Shown here piece after piece: positions 63,589-64,000 of a stretch of DNA of 64,000 bases. Each line of letters opens with the position of its first letter. Positions within the stretch are counted from its first letter, which is position 1. The translations under genes and the position numbers were made by a program. Origin of the DNA: Acidiphilium acidophilum (GTDB lineage: Bacteria; Pseudomonadota; Alphaproteobacteria; Acetobacterales; Acetobacteraceae); NCBI RefSeq assembly GCF_033842475.1, contig NZ_JAWXYB010000018.1, positions 2,339,501-2,403,500 of the forward strand. Reading direction: 5' to 3'. Below the pieces are notes generated by a model. The model was not told the origin of the DNA. It made no database searches and saw only the letters and a list, made by a program, of their open reading frames with translations.

Positions 63589-64000
63589 ATGGCCTCTCGG
63601 CTCAGGCGTCACCGGCGCACCAAGATCATCGCCACTCTCGGTCCGGCAAGCGCCACCCCGGACATGCTGGCACAATTGTTCGAGGCGGGGGCCGACGTGT
63701 TCCGCCTCAATTTCAGCCACGGCACGCATGAGGATCACCTCAGCCGTATCGAGATGATCCGCGCCCTGGAACGCAAGTTCGATCGCCCGATCGGCATTCT
63801 GGCCGACATTCAGGGACCGAAGCTGCGGGTCGGCCAGTTTCGCGGCGGCCGCATCCAGTTGCAGACCGGCGCCGAATTCCAGCTCGACCTCAATCCCGCC
63901 CCCGGCGACACCCGCCGCGTCAACCTGCCGCACCCCGAGATCATCGAAGCCGCCAGCATCGGCGCCACACTCCTGCTCGACGACGGCAAACTCCGTCTGC
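63589..64000 (+). CDS. pyk: Pyruvate kinase (5' part; continues beyond window)
   Basis: 137 codons to the window edge from an ATG with AAAGGA 7 nt upstream. RRTKIIATLGPAS, the FRLNFSHGTHEDH substrate region and ILADIQGPKLRVG are the N-terminal signature of pyruvate kinase, followed by the start of the B domain (VNLPHPEIIEAA, LLLDDGKLRL). Converts phosphoenolpyruvate and ADP to pyruvate and ATP. Divergent from the DUF1244 gene. Confidence 0.97.
   Translation, partial: MASRLRRHRRTKIIATLGPASATPDMLAQLFEAGADVFRLNFSHGTHEDHLSRIEMIRALERKFDRPIGILADIQGPKLRVGQFRGGRIQLQTGAEFQLDLNPAPGDTRRVNLPHPEIIEAASIGATLLLDDGKLRL

Overview
The window is GC-rich alphaproteobacterial DNA with dense operons, many 4-bp ATGA overlaps and frequent TTG/GTG starts. 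Hint-domain fusion, Gum/acetan-like exopolysaccharide (EPS) genes, a prp methylcitrate set and A/T-stem paired hairpins together suggest an Acetobacteraceae member, perhaps Acidiphilium-like. That placement is inference; there is no rRNA to confirm it.

Layout. (1) 1-4.3 kb: a TetR regulator divergent from a cluster of OsmC-like protein, acyl-CoA-dehydrogenase-like flavoprotein, [2Fe-2S] ferredoxin, tandem rhodanese and cyanase, with a paired-hairpin repeat before the cyanase. (2) 4.3-11 kb: TspO, YihY, a phosphoesterase, an SDR, and a porin next to a Tat-exported DsrE-like protein. (3) 11.2-20.6 kb: tRNA-Val(GAC), then a long minus-strand catabolic block (acyl-CoA synthetase, prpD, prpC, prpB, acyl-CoA dehydrogenase, 3-hydroxyisobutyryl-CoA hydrolase, mmsB, SDR) that would take valine and propionate carbon through propionyl-CoA and the methylcitrate cycle. 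(4) 20.7-25.7 kb: an SDR, a GH5 glycosidase fused to a Hint domain, a degraded mobile-element zone bounded by a 38-bp inverted repeat, and a Wza-like lipoprotein. (5) 25.8-29.4 kb: metA-like and metY-like methionine genes and a zinc-ribbon methyltransferase.

(6) 29.6-38.4 kb: accessory region. Two complete insertion sequences with intact target duplications (IS4-type, 9 bp; IS1595-type, 8 bp) frame a small carrier-protein pathway: carrier-thioesterase fusion, stand-alone adenylating ligase, ATP-grasp ligase and flavoprotein monooxygenase. The IS1595-type element landed in the stop codon of a GT4 glycosyltransferase, giving it a 54-residue tail read from the element. (7) 38.4-63 kb: EPS assembly: GH5 glycosidase, priming glycosyl-phosphotransferase, a Walker-A-degenerate kinase-like protein, flippase, beta-propeller protein, double GT4, WecG-type transferase, polymerase and Wzz-like protein; then a leucine-catabolic island (mccB, enoyl-CoA hydratase, mccA); then an outer-membrane barrel, GT2, acyltransferase, membrane protein, Wzc-like tyrosine kinase and second Wza-like lipoprotein. 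(8) 63-64 kb: second paired-hairpin repeat, DUF1244 gene and the start of pyruvate kinase.

The EPS genes form a Wzx/Wzy-type pathway: priming on undecaprenyl phosphate, extension by glycosyltransferases, flipping, polymerisation, chain-length control and export. The best candidates for something undescribed are the carrier-protein mini-pathway beside the EPS genes, the GH5-Hint fusion with its inverted-repeat-bounded 5' end, and the kinase-like protein that has lost its Walker lysine.
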